A stretch of DNA of 64,000 nt from Streptomyces spectabilis (GCF_008704795.1 NZ_CP023690.1:6768501-6832500); one strand, 5' to 3'; positions 1 through 10,083 are shown, counted from the stretch's first letter. Notes: generated from the sequence alone by a model not told the origin. Translations and numbers: made by a program.

Positions 1-2168
1 GGCCCGGCGCCCTCGCGGCCCTCGCCGACCGCATCTGGTACCCGGTGTGGGACCTCGGCCTCTCCCTCGACCACTCCGTACGCACCCCCGCCGAGGCCCG
101 CGCGACGGCCGCCGACGACCTCAAGGTCCAGCTCGGCCTCCTCGACGCCCGGCACGTCGCGGGCGACCTCGGCCTCACCACCGCGCTGCGCGCCACCGTC
201 CTCGCCGACTGGCGCAACCAGGCGCCCAAACGGCTCCCGGAGCTGCGCGAGCTGTGCGCCGAACGGGCCGAGCGACAGGGCGAGTTGAGCCACCTTCTCG
301 AACCCGACCTGAAAGAGGCGCGCGGCGGCCTCAGGGACGCCACCGCCCTGCGCGCCGTCGCCGCCTCCTGGCTCGCCGACGCGCCCCGCGAAGGCCTCGC
401 CGACGCGCGCCGCGCCCTGCTCGACGTACGCGACGCACTGCACCTGACCACCGGCCGCGCCACCGACCGGCTCGCCCTCCAGGAGCAGGACCAGGTCGCC
501 GCCGAACTGGGCCTCCTGGACGCCGACACCCTGCTGCGGCAGGTCTACGAGGCGGCCCGCACCCTCTCCTACGCCGGTGACGTCACCTGGCGCGAGGTCT
601 CCCGCGTCCTGCGCGCCCGCGGCGCCCGGCCGCGCCTTCGCGGCCTCCTCGGCGGCGCGCGGACCACCGCCGCCGAGCGCTCACCGCTCGCCGAGGGCGT
701 CGTCGAGCAGGACGGCGAGGTCGTCCTCGCCCGGGCCGCGCGCCCCGAGCGGGACCCCGTCCTGCCGCTGCGCGCCGCCGCGGCCGCCGCCCAGGCGGGC
801 CTGCCGCTGTCCCTGCACGCCGTGCGCCACCTGGCCGCCACGGCCAGGCCGCTGCCCACGCCCTGGCCCGCGGAGGCCCGCGAACAGCTCGTCACCCTGC
901 TCGGCGCCGGGCGACCCACCGTTCAGGTGTGGGAGGCCCTGGAGGCCGAAGGCCTGATCACCCGGCTCCTGCCCGACTGGGAGCGGGTGCGGTGCAGGCC
1001 GCAGCGCAACGCCGTGCACACCTGGACCGTGGACCGCCACCTCGTCGAGACGGCCGTACGGGCCTCCGCGCTCACCCGCCGCGTCGGACGGCCCGACCTG
1101 CTCCTCATGGCCGGGCTCCTGCACGACATCGGCAAGGGCTGGCCCGGCGACCACTCCGTCGCCGGGGAGATCATCGCCCGTGACGTGGCGACCCGGATCG
1201 GCTTCGACTCCACCGACGCCGCCGTGCTCGCCCGCCTCGTACGCCACCATCTGCTCCTCGTCGAGACCGCGACCCGGCGCGACCTCGACGACCCCGCCAC
1301 CGTGAAGACCGTGGCCGAGGCCGTCGGGACCCAGGGCACCCTGGAGCTGCTGCACGCGCTCACCGAGGCCGACGCCCTGGCCACCGGGCCCGCCGCCTGG
1401 TCCTCCTGGCGCGGCTGCCTGGTCACGGACCTCGTCCGCCGCGTCGGCGCGGTCCTCGCCGGGAACGAGCCGGTCGAGCGCCCGGAGCCGCCCGCGTCCG
1501 CCGAGCAGGAGCGGCTCGCCCTGGAGGCGTTCCGCACCGGCGGGCCCGTCCTGTCGCTGCGCACCCGGGCGGGACCGGCCCCGGAGGAGCCCGCCGAGGG
1601 CCTCGGCGTGGAACTGCTCATCGCCGTGCCGGAGCGGCCGGGGATCCTCGCGGCCGCCGCCGGGGTGCTCGCCACCCACCGCCTGACCGTCCGCACGGCC
1701 GAGCTGCGCGTCCTCGAACTGCCCTCGGAGGTCGGGGGTTCGGTGCTGCTGCTCGACTGGCGGGTGGCCGCCGAGTACGGCTCCCTGCCGCAGGCCGCCC
1801 GGCTCCGCTCCGACCTCGTACGGGCCCTCGACGGCTCCCTGGACATCGCCGGGCGCCTCGCGGAACGGGACGCGGCCCACCCCCGGCGGCGCGGGGTGCT
1901 CGCGCCGCCGCCGCGCGTCGCCGTCGCGTCGGCGGGCTCACGGCGTGCCACGGTCATCGAGGTCCGGGCCCAGGACGCGCCTGGCCTGCTGCACCGGATC
2001 GGCCTCGCCCTGGAGGCGGCCGGGGTACGGGTGCGCAGCGCCCATGTGTCGACCCTCGGGGCGAACGCCGTGGACGCGTTCTACGTCACCGGGGCCGACG
2101 GGGGGCCGCTGGCGGGGGAGCGGGCGGCCGAGGTGGCGCGGGGGGTGGAGGCGGCCCTGCGGGGCTGA
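1..2168 (+). CDS. glnD: [Protein-PII] uridylyl/adenylyltransferase GlnD, 5' end outside window
   Basis: The reading frame is open from the first bases of the window, so the N-terminus of the nucleotidyltransferase domain is missing. What remains is the end of that domain and the GlnD linker, an HD domain with the motif LLHDIGKG near 1116-1139, and two C-terminal ACT-type regions (about 1600-1850 and 1945-2160). GlnD covalently modifies the PII protein GlnK in response to nitrogen status. In Streptomyces the reaction is known to be adenylylation rather than uridylylation. The usual partners amtB and glnK would lie just upstream. The call is secure, although the first catalytic motif cannot be checked here. 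Confidence 0.93.
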   Translation, partial: PGALAALADRIWYPVWDLGLSLDHSVRTPAEARATAADDLKVQLGLLDARHVAGDLGLTTALRATVLADWRNQAPKRLPELRELCAERAERQGELSHLLEPDLKEARGGLRDATALRAVAASWLADAPREGLADARRALLDVRDALHLTTGRATDRLALQEQDQVAAELGLLDADTLLRQVYEAARTLSYAGDVTWREVSRVLRARGARPRLRGLLGGARTTAAERSPLAEGVVEQDGEVVLARAARPERDPVLPLRAAAAAAQAGLPLSLHAVRHLAATARPLPTPWPAEAREQLVTLLGAGRPTVQVWEALEAEGLITRLLPDWERVRCRPQRNAVHTWTVDRHLVETAVRASALTRRVGRPDLLLMAGLLHDIGKGWPGDHSVAGEIIARDVATRIGFDSTDAAVLARLVRHHLLLVETATRRDLDDPATVKTVAEAVGTQGTLELLHALTEADALATGPAAWSSWRGCLVTDLVRRVGAVLAGNEPVERPEPPASAEQERLALEAFRTGGPVLSLRTRAGPAPEEPAEGLGVELLIAVPERPGILAAAAGVLATHRLTVRTAELRVLELPSEVGGSVLLLDWRVAAEYGSLPQAARLRSDLVRALDGSLDIAGRLAERDAAHPRRRGVLAPPPRVAVASAGSRRATVIEVRAQDAPGLLHRIGLALEAAGVRVRSAHVSTLGANAVDAFYVTGADGGPLAGERAAEVARGVEAALRG

Positions 2169-2302
2169 GGCGGTCCGCCGGACGCCCCCGGCCCCCGGGT
2201 TCTCGCCGGTCGGCTGACGGCAGGCAGGGACGCTCGGCTTGCCGGGCCAGATACCCTGGGGTGCAACGCTTACCATCGCCGACCCTGAGGACCGACTCCG
2301 CC

Positions 2303-3862
2303 GTGTTCGATACTCTCTCCGATCGCCTTTCAGCGACCTTCAAGTCTCTCCGGAGCAAAGGACGTCTGAGCGAGGCGGACATCGACGCCACGGCGCGCGA
2401 GATCCGTATCGCCCTGCTGGAAGCCGACGTGGCGCTCCCTGTCGTCCGCGCCTTCATCAAGCAGGTGAAGGAGCGCGCGGCCGGGGTCGAGGTCTCCCAG
2501 GCCCTGAACCCCGCCCAGCAGGTCATCAAGATCGTCAACGAGGAACTGGTCGCGATCCTCGGCGGCGAGACCCGTCGTCTGCGCTTCGCCAAGACCGCGC
2601 CGACGGTCATCATGCTCGCCGGTCTTCAGGGTGCCGGTAAGACCACCCTCGCCGGAAAGCTCGGCCGCTGGCTGAAGTCGCAGGGCCACTCGCCGCTGCT
2701 CGTGGCCTGTGACCTCCAGCGCCCGAACGCCGTGAACCAGCTCAGCGTCGTGGCCGAGCGCGCGGGCGTCGGCGTCTACGCGCCGCAGCCGGGCAACGGC
2801 GTCGGCGACCCGGTGCAGGTCGCCAAGGACTCCATCGAGTACGCCAGGACCAAGCAGTTCGACGTCGTCATCGTCGACACCGCGGGCCGCCTCGGCATCG
2901 ACCAGGAGCTGATGCAGCAGGCCGCGGACATCCGCGACGCGGTCAGCCCGGACGAGGTCCTGTTCGTCGTCGACGCCATGATCGGTCAGGACGCGGTCAA
3001 CACGGCCGAGGCGTTCCGCGACGGCGTCGGCTTCGACGGCGTGGTGCTCTCCAAGCTCGACGGTGACGCCCGCGGTGGTGCGGCCCTGTCGATCGCGCAC
3101 GTCACCGGCCGCCAGATCATGTTCGCGTCGAACGGCGAGAAGCTGGACGACTTCGACGCGTTCCACCCGGACCGCATGGCGTCCCGCATCCTCGGCATGG
3201 GCGACATGCTCACGCTGATCGAGAAGGCCGAGCAGACCTTCTCGCAGCAAGAGGCCGAGAAGATGGCCTCCAAGCTGGCCTCCAAGAAGGGCCAGGACTT
3301 CACGCTCGATGACTTCCTGGCGCAGATGGAGCAGGTCAGGAAGATGGGCAGCATCAGCAAGCTGCTCGGCATGCTGCCCGGCATGGGGCAGATCAAGGAC
3401 CAGATCAACAACCTGGACGAGCGGGACGTGGACCGCACGGCCGCGATCATCAAGTCGATGACGCCGGGCGAGCGCCAGGACCCGACGGTCATCAACGGCT
3501 CGCGCCGCGCCCGTATCGCCAAGGGTTCCGGCGTCGAGGTCAGCGCCGTGAAGAACCTGGTCGAGCGGTTCTTCGAGGCCCGCAAGATGATGTCCCGCAT
3601 GGCTCAGGGCGGCGGCATGCCGGGGATGCCCGGGATGCCGGGCATGGGCGGCGGCCCCGGTCGGCAGAAGAAGAAGCAGAAGCAGGCCAAGGGCAAGCAG
3701 CGCTCGGGCAACCCGATGAAGCGCAAGCAGCAGGAGGAGGACGCCGCCGCTCGGCGTGCCGCGGCCGAGGAGGCCGGCGCGGGCGGCGCGTTCGGCCTGC
3801 CGGCCGGGCAGGGCGGCAAGGACTTCGAGCTGCCGGACGAGTTCAAGAAGTTCATGGGCTGA
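2303..3862 (+). CDS. ffh: Signal recognition particle protein Ffh
   Basis: 519 residues. This is the GTPase subunit of the bacterial SRP, which binds 4.5S RNA and signal sequences and docks with FtsY. The N domain is followed by the G domain (GLQGAGKTT P-loop, DTAGR, and a TKxD-type SKLDGDARGG). A methionine-rich M domain follows, with repeated GMPG units near residue 435 and a basic lysine-rich tail. The GTG at 2303 is chosen because the protein then begins MFDTLSDRLSATFKSL, the usual Ffh N-terminus. GAGGA lies 11 bases upstream. A TACCAT hexamer at 2271-2276 could be the -10 box. Normal family length. Confidence 0.97.
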   Translation: MFDTLSDRLSATFKSLRSKGRLSEADIDATAREIRIALLEADVALPVVRAFIKQVKERAAGVEVSQALNPAQQVIKIVNEELVAILGGETRRLRFAKTAPTVIMLAGLQGAGKTTLAGKLGRWLKSQGHSPLLVACDLQRPNAVNQLSVVAERAGVGVYAPQPGNGVGDPVQVAKDSIEYARTKQFDVVIVDTAGRLGIDQELMQQAADIRDAVSPDEVLFVVDAMIGQDAVNTAEAFRDGVGFDGVVLSKLDGDARGGAALSIAHVTGRQIMFASNGEKLDDFDAFHPDRMASRILGMGDMLTLIEKAEQTFSQQEAEKMASKLASKKGQDFTLDDFLAQMEQVRKMGSISKLLGMLPGMGQIKDQINNLDERDVDRTAAIIKSMTPGERQDPTVINGSRRARIAKGSGVEVSAVKNLVERFFEARKMMSRMAQGGGMPGMPGMPGMGGGPGRQKKKQKQAKGKQRSGNPMKRKQQEEDAAARRAAAEEAGAGGAFGLPAGQGGKDFELPDEFKKFMG

Positions 3863-3906
3863 GCCCGGGCGGCCCGCCGCGCGGCGGGGCTCACTTCGTA
3901 CGGCAT

Positions 3907-3940
3907 CTGGGGCGCTTCCTCGTGTGAGGGGGCGCCCCAG
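3907..3940 (+). terminator. Terminator hairpin after ffh
   Basis: CTGGGGCGC at 3907-3915 pairs with GCGCCCCAG at 3932-3940, and CCTC/GAGG pairs inside the loop. A second GC-rich stem lies just before it (about 3872-3892). There is no U tract, which is usual for Streptomyces terminators. Confidence 0.7.
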
Positions 3941-3978
3941 ACGTCGTACGGGCGGGTGCCGGTGGTTGCTTTGTGACG

Positions 3979-3984
3979 TAACGT
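3979..3984 (+). promoter_or_regulatory. Possible -10 box of a leaderless ftsH promoter
   Basis: TAACGT ends exactly 6 bases before the ATG at 3991, which would place +1 at the start codon. No SD is visible before the gene, and no clear -35 was found. Confidence 0.35.
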
Positions 3985-3990
3985 CCGCTT

Positions 3991-5922
3991 ATGAGCAACC
4001 CCGTGCCGCCGCGCCAGAAGCCCGAGCAGCCCTGGCGCTCCGAGGGCGCTCCGGAGCCCCCGCCCGCACCGCCGCCCAAGCGGAAGATGCCCGGCGGCTG
4101 GATGGGGCTCATCCTCACGGCCCTGATCGTGTACCTGATCGCCAATATCGTCCTCTCCTTCTTCAACGAGGGCGACGAGCCGACCATCTCGTACACCGAA
4201 TTCAGCAAGCAGGTCGACGACGGCAACGTGTCGAAGCTCTACTCCAAGGGCGACGCGATCCAGGGGCAGCTCAAGAAGGAGCAGAAGGACCCGGACGGCG
4301 ACGGGAACTACACGAAGTTCAAGACCCAGCGGCCCGCGTTCGCGGACGACAAGCTGTGGGAGGACCTGACCAAGAACAAGGTCACGGTCACGGCCGAGCC
4401 GGTGGTGCAGGAGCGCAGCTTCCTGTCGAACCTGCTGATCTCGCTGGCGCCGATGCTGCTCCTGGTGGTGCTGTGGATCTTCATCGCGCGGCGGATGGCG
4501 TCCGGCATGGGCGGTGCGGGCGGGATGCTCGGGCGCAAGCAGCCGCCGAAGCCGGTGGAGCTGGAGCCGGGCAAGAAGCGGACCACGTTCGAGGACGTCG
4601 CGGGCATCGACGAGGTCGAGGGCGAGCTGAACGACGTCGTCGACTTCCTGCGGAACCCCGAGGAGTACCGGAAGATGGGCGCCCGGATGCCCGGCGGCGT
4701 GCTGCTCGCGGGACCTCCGGGCACGGGCAAGACGCTCCTCGCGCGGGCGGTGGCGGGCGAGGCGGGGGTGCCGTTCTTCTCGGCGTCGGCCTCCGAGTTC
4801 ATCGAGATGATCGTGGGCGTCGGCGCCTCGCGGGTGCGGGAGCTGTTCGCGGAGGCCCGCAAGGTCGCGCCCGCGATCATCTTCATCGACGAGATCGACA
4901 CCATCGGCCGTGCGCGCGGCGGCGGCAGCGGCATGGGCGGCCACGACGAGCGCGAGCAGACGCTCAACCAGATCCTCACCGAGATGGACGGCTTCTCCGG
5001 CTCGGAGGGCGTCATCGTCATCGCGGCCACGAACCGCGCCGACATCCTGGATCCGGCCCTGACACGCCCCGGCCGCTTCGACCGGATCGTGAACGTCTCG
5101 CCGCCCGACCGGGGCGGCCGCGAGGCCATCCTCAAGATCCATACGCGGGCGATCCCGATGGCGGCCGACGTCGACCTGGCCCAGGTGGCGCGCACCACGC
5201 CGGGGATGACCGGCGCGGACCTCGCGAACCTCGCCAACGAGGCGGCCCTCCTCGCGGTGAAGCGCAAGCAGTCCGCCGTCACCCAGGCCGACCTCTCCGA
5301 GGCCCTGGAGAAGGTCCAGCTGGGGGCCGAGCGGCCGCTGGTCATGCCGGACGAGGAGCGGCGCCGCACGGCGTACCACGAGAGCGGCCACGCCCTCCTC
5401 GGCATGCTGCAGCCGGGCGCCGACCCCGTCCGCAAGATCACCATCGTGCCGCGCGGCCGTGCCCTCGGCGTCACGCTCTCCACTCCGGACGCCGACAGGT
5501 ACGCGTACACGGAGGAGTATCTGCGCGGCCGCATCATCGGCGCGCTCGGCGGCATGGCGGCCGAACACGTCGTCTACGGGGTCATCACCACGGGCGCCGA
5601 GAACGACCTGGAGCAGGTCACCAACATCGCGCGCGGGATGGTCGCGCGCTGGGGCATGAGCGAGCGCGTCGGCCGCCTGTCGGCCCTGCCGAACGACGCC
5701 CAGCAGGCGTACGGCCTCGCGGCCGCCCCGGAGACCCTCGACACCATCGACGGCGAGATGCGGCGCATCGTGGACGAGTGCTACGAGAGTGCCTGCCGTC
5801 AACTGCGTGACCACCGTGGCCAGTTGGACGCCCTGGCCGACGCCCTGATGGAGAACGAGACCCTGGAGGAGGCGGACGCCTACCGGGTGGCCGGGATCAC
5901 CCGGCTCACGAAGGAAGGCTGA
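3991..5922 (+). CDS. ftsH: ATP-dependent zinc metalloprotease FtsH
   Basis: 643 residues. This is a membrane-anchored AAA+ protease that degrades membrane and cytosolic proteins. A proline-rich cytoplasmic start is followed by a TM segment (about 34-52), an extracytoplasmic FtsH_ext region and a second TM (about 145-168). The AAA domain has Walker A GPPGTGKT, Walker B IIFIDEID and the arginine-finger region. The peptidase domain has HESGH with the zinc ligands at H463 and H467. Streptomyces usually carries another ftsH elsewhere, so this may be a paralogue. The ATG lacks an SD and has a -10-like hexamer immediately upstream. Confidence 0.93.
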   Translation: MSNPVPPRQKPEQPWRSEGAPEPPPAPPPKRKMPGGWMGLILTALIVYLIANIVLSFFNEGDEPTISYTEFSKQVDDGNVSKLYSKGDAIQGQLKKEQKDPDGDGNYTKFKTQRPAFADDKLWEDLTKNKVTVTAEPVVQERSFLSNLLISLAPMLLLVVLWIFIARRMASGMGGAGGMLGRKQPPKPVELEPGKKRTTFEDVAGIDEVEGELNDVVDFLRNPEEYRKMGARMPGGVLLAGPPGTGKTLLARAVAGEAGVPFFSASASEFIEMIVGVGASRVRELFAEARKVAPAIIFIDEIDTIGRARGGGSGMGGHDEREQTLNQILTEMDGFSGSEGVIVIAATNRADILDPALTRPGRFDRIVNVSPPDRGGREAILKIHTRAIPMAADVDLAQVARTTPGMTGADLANLANEAALLAVKRKQSAVTQADLSEALEKVQLGAERPLVMPDEERRRTAYHESGHALLGMLQPGADPVRKITIVPRGRALGVTLSTPDADRYAYTEEYLRGRIIGALGGMAAEHVVYGVITTGAENDLEQVTNIARGMVARWGMSERVGRLSALPNDAQQAYGLAAAPETLDTIDGEMRRIVDECYESACRQLRDHRGQLDALADALMENETLEEADAYRVAGITRLTKEG

Positions 5923-5999
5923 GGCCACAGGGGCGGATATCGGCGTACGGGTCCTACGAAGAGGGCGGTAGCGGCAATCGTGTTCTACGGGGAGGGCCG

Positions 6000-6851
6000 T
6001 TAGGGCGTTCGGGCGATGAGGTAGCGGAACACGTTCGGCATCCATATGGTGCCGTCGCGGCGCTGGTGCGGGTGCAGGGCCTCGGTCAGCTCCTTGTCGA
6101 CCTGTGCCTGGTCCGTCGCGCCGACCGCCGCGTCGAACAGGCCCGTGGACAGCAGCCCGCGGACCGCGCTTTCGGTGTCCGCGTAGCCGAAGGGGCAGGC
6201 CACGCGGCCCGAGCCGTCGGGCCTGAGACCCGCTCGCTGGGCGACGTCCTCCAGATCGTCCCGGCGGGCCGGGCGCCAGCCGCCGGCGCCGCGCAGCGGG
6301 TCGGCGAGCTTCGTCGCCACCCGGAGCACCGACGAGGTCGTGCAGCGCTCCGGCGGGCCCCAGCCCACCAGGACCACCGGCGCGCCGCGCTCGGCGAGCG
6401 GCGCCGCGACGTCGAGCAGGGCCGACAGGCCGTCGGCGTCGCCCGCCGTGCAGCCGATCGGCTGGAACGCGGTCACCAGGGTGTACGCGGGCGCGTCCGG
6501 CGTGGCGGCCTCGGGGGAGCCCTCCAGGAGGCGTGTGCCGGCGTGCGCGGCGAAGGGGCCGTCCGGTGTGAGCCGTTCGCGGGCCAGCGCGAGCCGTTCG
6601 GGCGCCGAGGGCTCGACGCCGGTCACCGCGGCGCCGCGCGAGGCCGCCATCAGCAGGGCGAGCCCGGAGCCGCAGCCCAGGTCGAGCAGGCGGGTGCCGG
6701 AGCCCACTTCGAGCCGCCGGTACACCGCGTCCACGAGGGGGACCAGCATCCTCTCCTGGATCTCCGCCCAGTCACGCGCGCGTGCGCACCGGTCCACACG
6801 TGGGGGTGCACCCGCGCGCGAGGGGTGTGGGTGCACGAGCGTAGGTGTCAT
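6000..6851 (-). CDS. Class I SAM-dependent methyltransferase
   Basis: 283 residues. Motif I LLDLGCGSGLALL lies near residue 55, followed by the acidic GVEP loop that binds SAM ribose, typical of Rossmann-fold methyltransferases. The substrate cannot be told from sequence. It is a monocistron on the minus strand, convergent with ftsH and divergent from proS. It ends 77 bases from the ftsH stop. The first residues are His/Pro/Arg-rich and low in complexity, so the true start could be downstream. Confidence 0.75.
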   Translation of the reverse strand: MTPTLVHPHPSRAGAPPRVDRCARARDWAEIQERMLVPLVDAVYRRLEVGSGTRLLDLGCGSGLALLMAASRGAAVTGVEPSAPERLALARERLTPDGPFAAHAGTRLLEGSPEAATPDAPAYTLVTAFQPIGCTAGDADGLSALLDVAAPLAERGAPVVLVGWGPPERCTTSSVLRVATKLADPLRGAGGWRPARRDDLEDVAQRAGLRPDGSGRVACPFGYADTESAVRGLLSTGLFDAAVGATDQAQVDKELTEALHPHQRRDGTIWMPNVFRYLIARTP

Positions 6852-7052
6852 CGAAAGCGCCCCAATCCGCCGAGAGTTGTCCAGCTGATTCCTTACGATG
6901 CGTCCGCCCCCATGACGTGCGTTCGCTCTCCCCCGTATGCCAGGGAACTCCGCTTCCGTCGTGGCGTCCAGGGGTTGTCAGGCAATGCTTGCGTGCCCCC
7001 GTCGTGCGCCCCGGCGGAGCGATATTTCCGGACCCTTCAGACGGCTCGGACG

Positions 7053-7058
7053 TACCAT
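7053..7058 (+). promoter_or_regulatory. Possible -10 box for proS
   Basis: TACCAT lies 7 bases before the ATG at 7066. There is no SD in front of that ATG, which fits a leaderless or near-leaderless transcript. Confidence 0.3.
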
Positions 7059-7065
7059 GCGCGCC

Positions 7066-8481
7066 ATGGCAAAGGCACCCGTACTCACGCCCCGCGCGGA
7101 CGATTTCCCCCGCTGGTACCAGGACGTGGTCAGCAAGGCCGAGCTGGCCGACAACGGCCCGGTGCGCGGCACCATGGTCATCCGTCCCTACGGCTACGGC
7201 CTGTGGGAGCGCATGCAGCAGGAGATGGACGCGCGCATCAAGCGCACCGGTGCGCAGAACGCGTACTTCCCGCTGTTCATCCCGCAGTCGTATCTGACGC
7301 GGGAGGCCGAGCACGTCGAGGGCTTCGCGCCGGAGCTCGCCGTCGTCACGCACGGCGGCGGCAAGGAGCTGGAGGAGCCGGTCGTGGTCCGGCCCACCTC
7401 GGAGACCATCGTCAACGAGTACTTCTCCAAGTGGGTGCAGAGCTACCGCGATCTGCCCCTGTTGATCAACCAGTGGGCCAACGTGGTCCGTTGGGAGCTG
7501 CGCCCCCGGCTCTTCCTGCGCACCTCGGAGTTCCTGTGGCAGGAGGGGCACACCGCGCACGCGACGTACGAGGACGCGCGGGACTTCGCCGCCCGGATCC
7601 ACCGGGACGTCTACGGCGCCTTCATGCGGGACTTCCTCGCGATGGACTTCGTGCTCGGCCGCAAGACCGCCAAGGAGCGCTTCGCCGGGGCCGTCAACAC
7701 CCTGACGCTCGAAGGGATGATGGGCGACGGCAAGGCCCTCCAGCTCGGCACCAGCCACGAACTCGGCCAGAACTTCGCGCGCGCCTTCCACACCCAGTAC
7801 CTGTCCAAGGACGGCACGCAGGAGCTGGTCTGGCAGACCTCCTGGGGTTCCACGACGCGTCTGGTCGGTGCCCTGGTGATGATGCACGGCGACGACGACG
7901 GCCTGTGCGTGCCGCCGCGCCTCGCGCCCGTGCAGGTCGTCGTGCTGGCGGTGAAGGACGACGAGGCCGTGCTTGCCAAGGTCCGCGAGGTGGGCGAGCG
8001 GCTGACGGCGGCGGGCGTGCGCGTCCAGGTCGACGACCGTACGGACACGCCCTTCGGGCGGCGCGCGGTCGACTGGGAGCTCAAGGGCGTGCCGGTGCGC
8101 GTGGAGATCGGCCCGCGCGACGTGGCGGGCGGCACCGCGATGCTCGTGCGCCGCATCGCGGGCGGCAAGCGGCCGGTGGCTCTCGACGCCCTCGCCGCGC
8201 TGCTGCCCGCCGTCCTGGAGGAGGACCAGGAGCTGCTCCTGGCCCGGGCCCGGGAGCGCCGGGAGTCCCGTACGAGTGAGGTCACCGGCGTGGACGAGGC
8301 CGTGGAGGCGGCCGCCGCCGGTGGGTGGGCGCGTCTGCCGTGGGCCGCGCTCGGCCCCGACGGCGAGGCCCGGCTCGCCGAGCACGGCGTGACCGTACGG
8401 TGTCTGGTCACGGAGGACGGGGCGGTGCCGGACGCCGATGAGACACCCGGTAACGTCGCCCTCGTGGCGCGCGCTTATTGA
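7066..8481 (+). CDS. proS: Prolyl-tRNA synthetase (archaeal/eukaryote-like type)
   Basis: 471 residues. It charges tRNA-Pro with proline. The short class II form without the bacterial editing insertion is recognised by the N-terminus (DDFPRWYQDVV), motif 2 around RWELRPRLFLRTSEFLWQEG and the anticodon-binding domain from about residue 280. The ATG at 7066 (MAKAPVLTPR) is preferred because the family begins there. An in-frame ATG at 7057 would add three residues. A hairpin closes the unit downstream. Confidence 0.94.
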   Translation: MAKAPVLTPRADDFPRWYQDVVSKAELADNGPVRGTMVIRPYGYGLWERMQQEMDARIKRTGAQNAYFPLFIPQSYLTREAEHVEGFAPELAVVTHGGGKELEEPVVVRPTSETIVNEYFSKWVQSYRDLPLLINQWANVVRWELRPRLFLRTSEFLWQEGHTAHATYEDARDFAARIHRDVYGAFMRDFLAMDFVLGRKTAKERFAGAVNTLTLEGMMGDGKALQLGTSHELGQNFARAFHTQYLSKDGTQELVWQTSWGSTTRLVGALVMMHGDDDGLCVPPRLAPVQVVVLAVKDDEAVLAKVREVGERLTAAGVRVQVDDRTDTPFGRRAVDWELKGVPVRVEIGPRDVAGGTAMLVRRIAGGKRPVALDALAALLPAVLEEDQELLLARARERRESRTSEVTGVDEAVEAAAAGGWARLPWAALGPDGEARLAEHGVTVRCLVTEDGAVPDADETPGNVALVARAY

Positions 8482-8562
8482 GACTTGGGGTTCCGGTCGG
8501 GCTGCGTTCCCGAGGCCCTCGACGGCTTCCCCTGGGCGACGCTGTGCGCCCTGCGCAACAGG

Positions 8563-8599
8563 CGCCCCGGCGCGCGGAGTTGACCCGAGCGCCGGGGCG
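8563..8599 (+). terminator. Terminator hairpin after proS
   Basis: CGCCCCGGCGC (8563-8573) and GCGCCGGGGCG (8589-8599) form a perfect 11-bp stem with a 15-base loop, about 80 bases after the proS stop. Confidence 0.7.
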
Positions 8600-8761
8600 T
8601 ACGCGCCGCTACGTACCGGCTTGATGCGAGCTGCGAGGCTTCTCCGCAGATCAGCGCACCCGCCCTCGTCCGGACGCATCAATGGCAACTGACGGGTAAG
8701 TGCAAAATATTTGAGATGCCCCGGAATGGAACCCGGAGGCACCTCGGCTCGTTGTCACGAC

Positions 8762-9358
8762 GTGAGCACGACACCACCTGTTCTCGCCGCAGAGCTGGCA
8801 CAGGCGTGGGCCGATATTCAGCGGCACCACCCTGAGCTGCCGGACCTAGCCGCGCCCGAATCCCTGATCGGAGAGTCGTCGTCCGCCTGTGGCGCCGAGC
8901 TCTCCTTCGAGCGACTGCTGCATGAAGCAGTCCACGGCATCGCCGCAGCCCGCGGTGTGCGCGACACTTCACGCGCGGGCCGCTATCACAACCGCAGATT
9001 CCTCGCGATCGCCGAGGAGCTGGGCCTGGACCATCCCGAGGAGCCGCATCCGAGCAGCGGCTTCTCCCTGGTCACGCTCAACCCCGAGGCCAAGAAGCGC
9101 TACCGCCCGACGATGGACCGGCTCCAGCGCGCCCTCAAGGCGCACACGGTCGCGACCGCGGCGGACACCTCACGCACCTTCCGCGGCCCGGCCGCCCGGC
9201 ACGGCTCCTCGGGAGGCGGCGTCCGCGTGAAGGCCGTCTGCGACTGCGGGCGCAACGTCCGCGTCGTCCCTTCGGTGCTCGCCCAGGCCCCCATCATGTG
9301 CGGCGGCTGCGGCAAGCCCTTCCGCATCCCGGAAGTGGTGGGCGTGGGCGCGGGGTGA
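8762..9358 (+). CDS. SprT-like protein with C-terminal zinc ribbon
   Basis: 198 residues from GTG 8762 (MSTTPPVLAAELAQ). The middle holds LLHEAVHG, an HExxH metalloprotease-type motif, followed by RYHNRRF in the spacing seen in SprT-like proteins. The C-terminus has CDCG and CGGCGKPF, a four-cysteine zinc ribbon. SprT family members are zinc proteins, and some are proteases acting on DNA-protein crosslinks, but activity here is inferred only. An in-frame ATG at 8711 would add 17 residues with no better SD. The gene stands alone between two terminators. Confidence 0.6.
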   Translation: MSTTPPVLAAELAQAWADIQRHHPELPDLAAPESLIGESSSACGAELSFERLLHEAVHGIAAARGVRDTSRAGRYHNRRFLAIAEELGLDHPEEPHPSSGFSLVTLNPEAKKRYRPTMDRLQRALKAHTVATAADTSRTFRGPAARHGSSGGGVRVKAVCDCGRNVRVVPSVLAQAPIMCGGCGKPFRIPEVVGVGAG

Positions 9359-9384
9359 CCCCCTGTGCAGGGGGGTGATCCTTT

Positions 9385-9433
9385 CCCCAGGGCGACGCTG
9401 CGCCCTGGGGTGTCCCTCGCGTGCGGGCGAGGG
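9385..9433 (+). terminator. Tandem terminator hairpins before rpsP
   Basis: CCCCAGGGCG (9385-9394) and CGCCCTGGGG (9401-9410) form a perfect 10-bp stem with a 6-base loop. A second stem follows at once, CCCTCGC (9414-9420) with GCGAGGG (9427-9433). They separate the SprT-like gene from the ribosomal operon. Confidence 0.75.
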
Positions 9434-9509
9434 GTGCTGTTGGTGAACGGGGGGCGCCCCTCCCGTGCCGGTGGGGGCACGGTCGGCTGAGGGCACCCAC
9501 GCCGGGGTG

Positions 9510-9518
9510 TGGCACAAT
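9510..9518 (+). promoter_or_regulatory. Possible extended -10 promoter for rpsP
   Basis: TGGCACAAT (TG-n-CACAAT) looks like an extended -10 element and would give a leader of about 130 bases before rpsP. No good -35 hexamer is visible. Confidence 0.35.
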
Positions 9519-9652
9519 GGCTAGCTGTACTCGACAGTCGCACAGGACCCCTCTCTCCTCCGGCTGACGCGTCCATCGGGCCACTCGGGTACCGCAACCC
9601 CACGCGGCATCTCGTTGTGCCCACCCACGTCAATCCAGGAGAACCCACTCCC

Positions 9653-10081
9653 GTGGCAGTCAAGATCAAGCTGAAGCGTCTGGGCAAGATCCGTTCGCCT
9701 CACTACCGCATCGTCGTCGCCGACTCCCGTACCCGCCGTGACGGCCGGGCCATCGAGGAGATCGGTCTGTACCACCCGGTGCAGAACCCCTCGCGCATCG
9801 AGGTCAACTCGGAGCGCGCGCAGTACTGGCTGTCCGTCGGCGCCCAGCCGACCGAGCCGGTCCTCGCGATCCTGAAGCTCACCGGTGACTGGCAGAAGCA
9901 CAAGGGCCTGCCGGCCCCGGCGCCGCTGCTGCAGCCCGAGGTCAAGTCCGCGCGCCCGTCCTTCGAGGCCGTCAGCGCCGAGGATGAGCCCAAGGGTGAG
10001 GCCATCACCCAGAAGGCCAAGAAGGCCGACAAGAAGGCGGACGAGGCCAAGGCCGAGTCCACCGAGTCGACCGAGGCCTGA
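9653..10081 (+). CDS. rpsP: 30S ribosomal protein S16
   Basis: 142 residues. The S16 domain occupies the first 85 or so residues ([19 protein letters not shown]). An actinobacterial Ala/Lys/Glu-rich tail follows ([15 protein letters not shown]), longer than the roughly 80-residue E. coli protein. The GTG start has AGGAG at 9637-9641, 11 bases away. First gene of the rpsP-khpA-rimM-trmD unit, with the next gene two bases after its stop. Confidence 0.97.
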   Translation: MAVKIKLKRLGKIRSPHYRIVVADSRTRRDGRAIEEIGLYHPVQNPSRIEVNSERAQYWLSVGAQPTEPVLAILKLTGDWQKHKGLPAPAPLLQPEVKSARPSFEAVSAEDEPKGEAITQKAKKADKKADEAKAESTESTEA

Positions 10082-10083
10082 GC

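Noticed and set aside
3604..6045. Very long minus-strand open frame opposite ffh/ftsH
   Set aside because: It is antisense to two certain genes. Long stop-free antisense frames are expected in DNA with this third-position GC. The product is His/Arg/Gly/Leu-rich with no domain.
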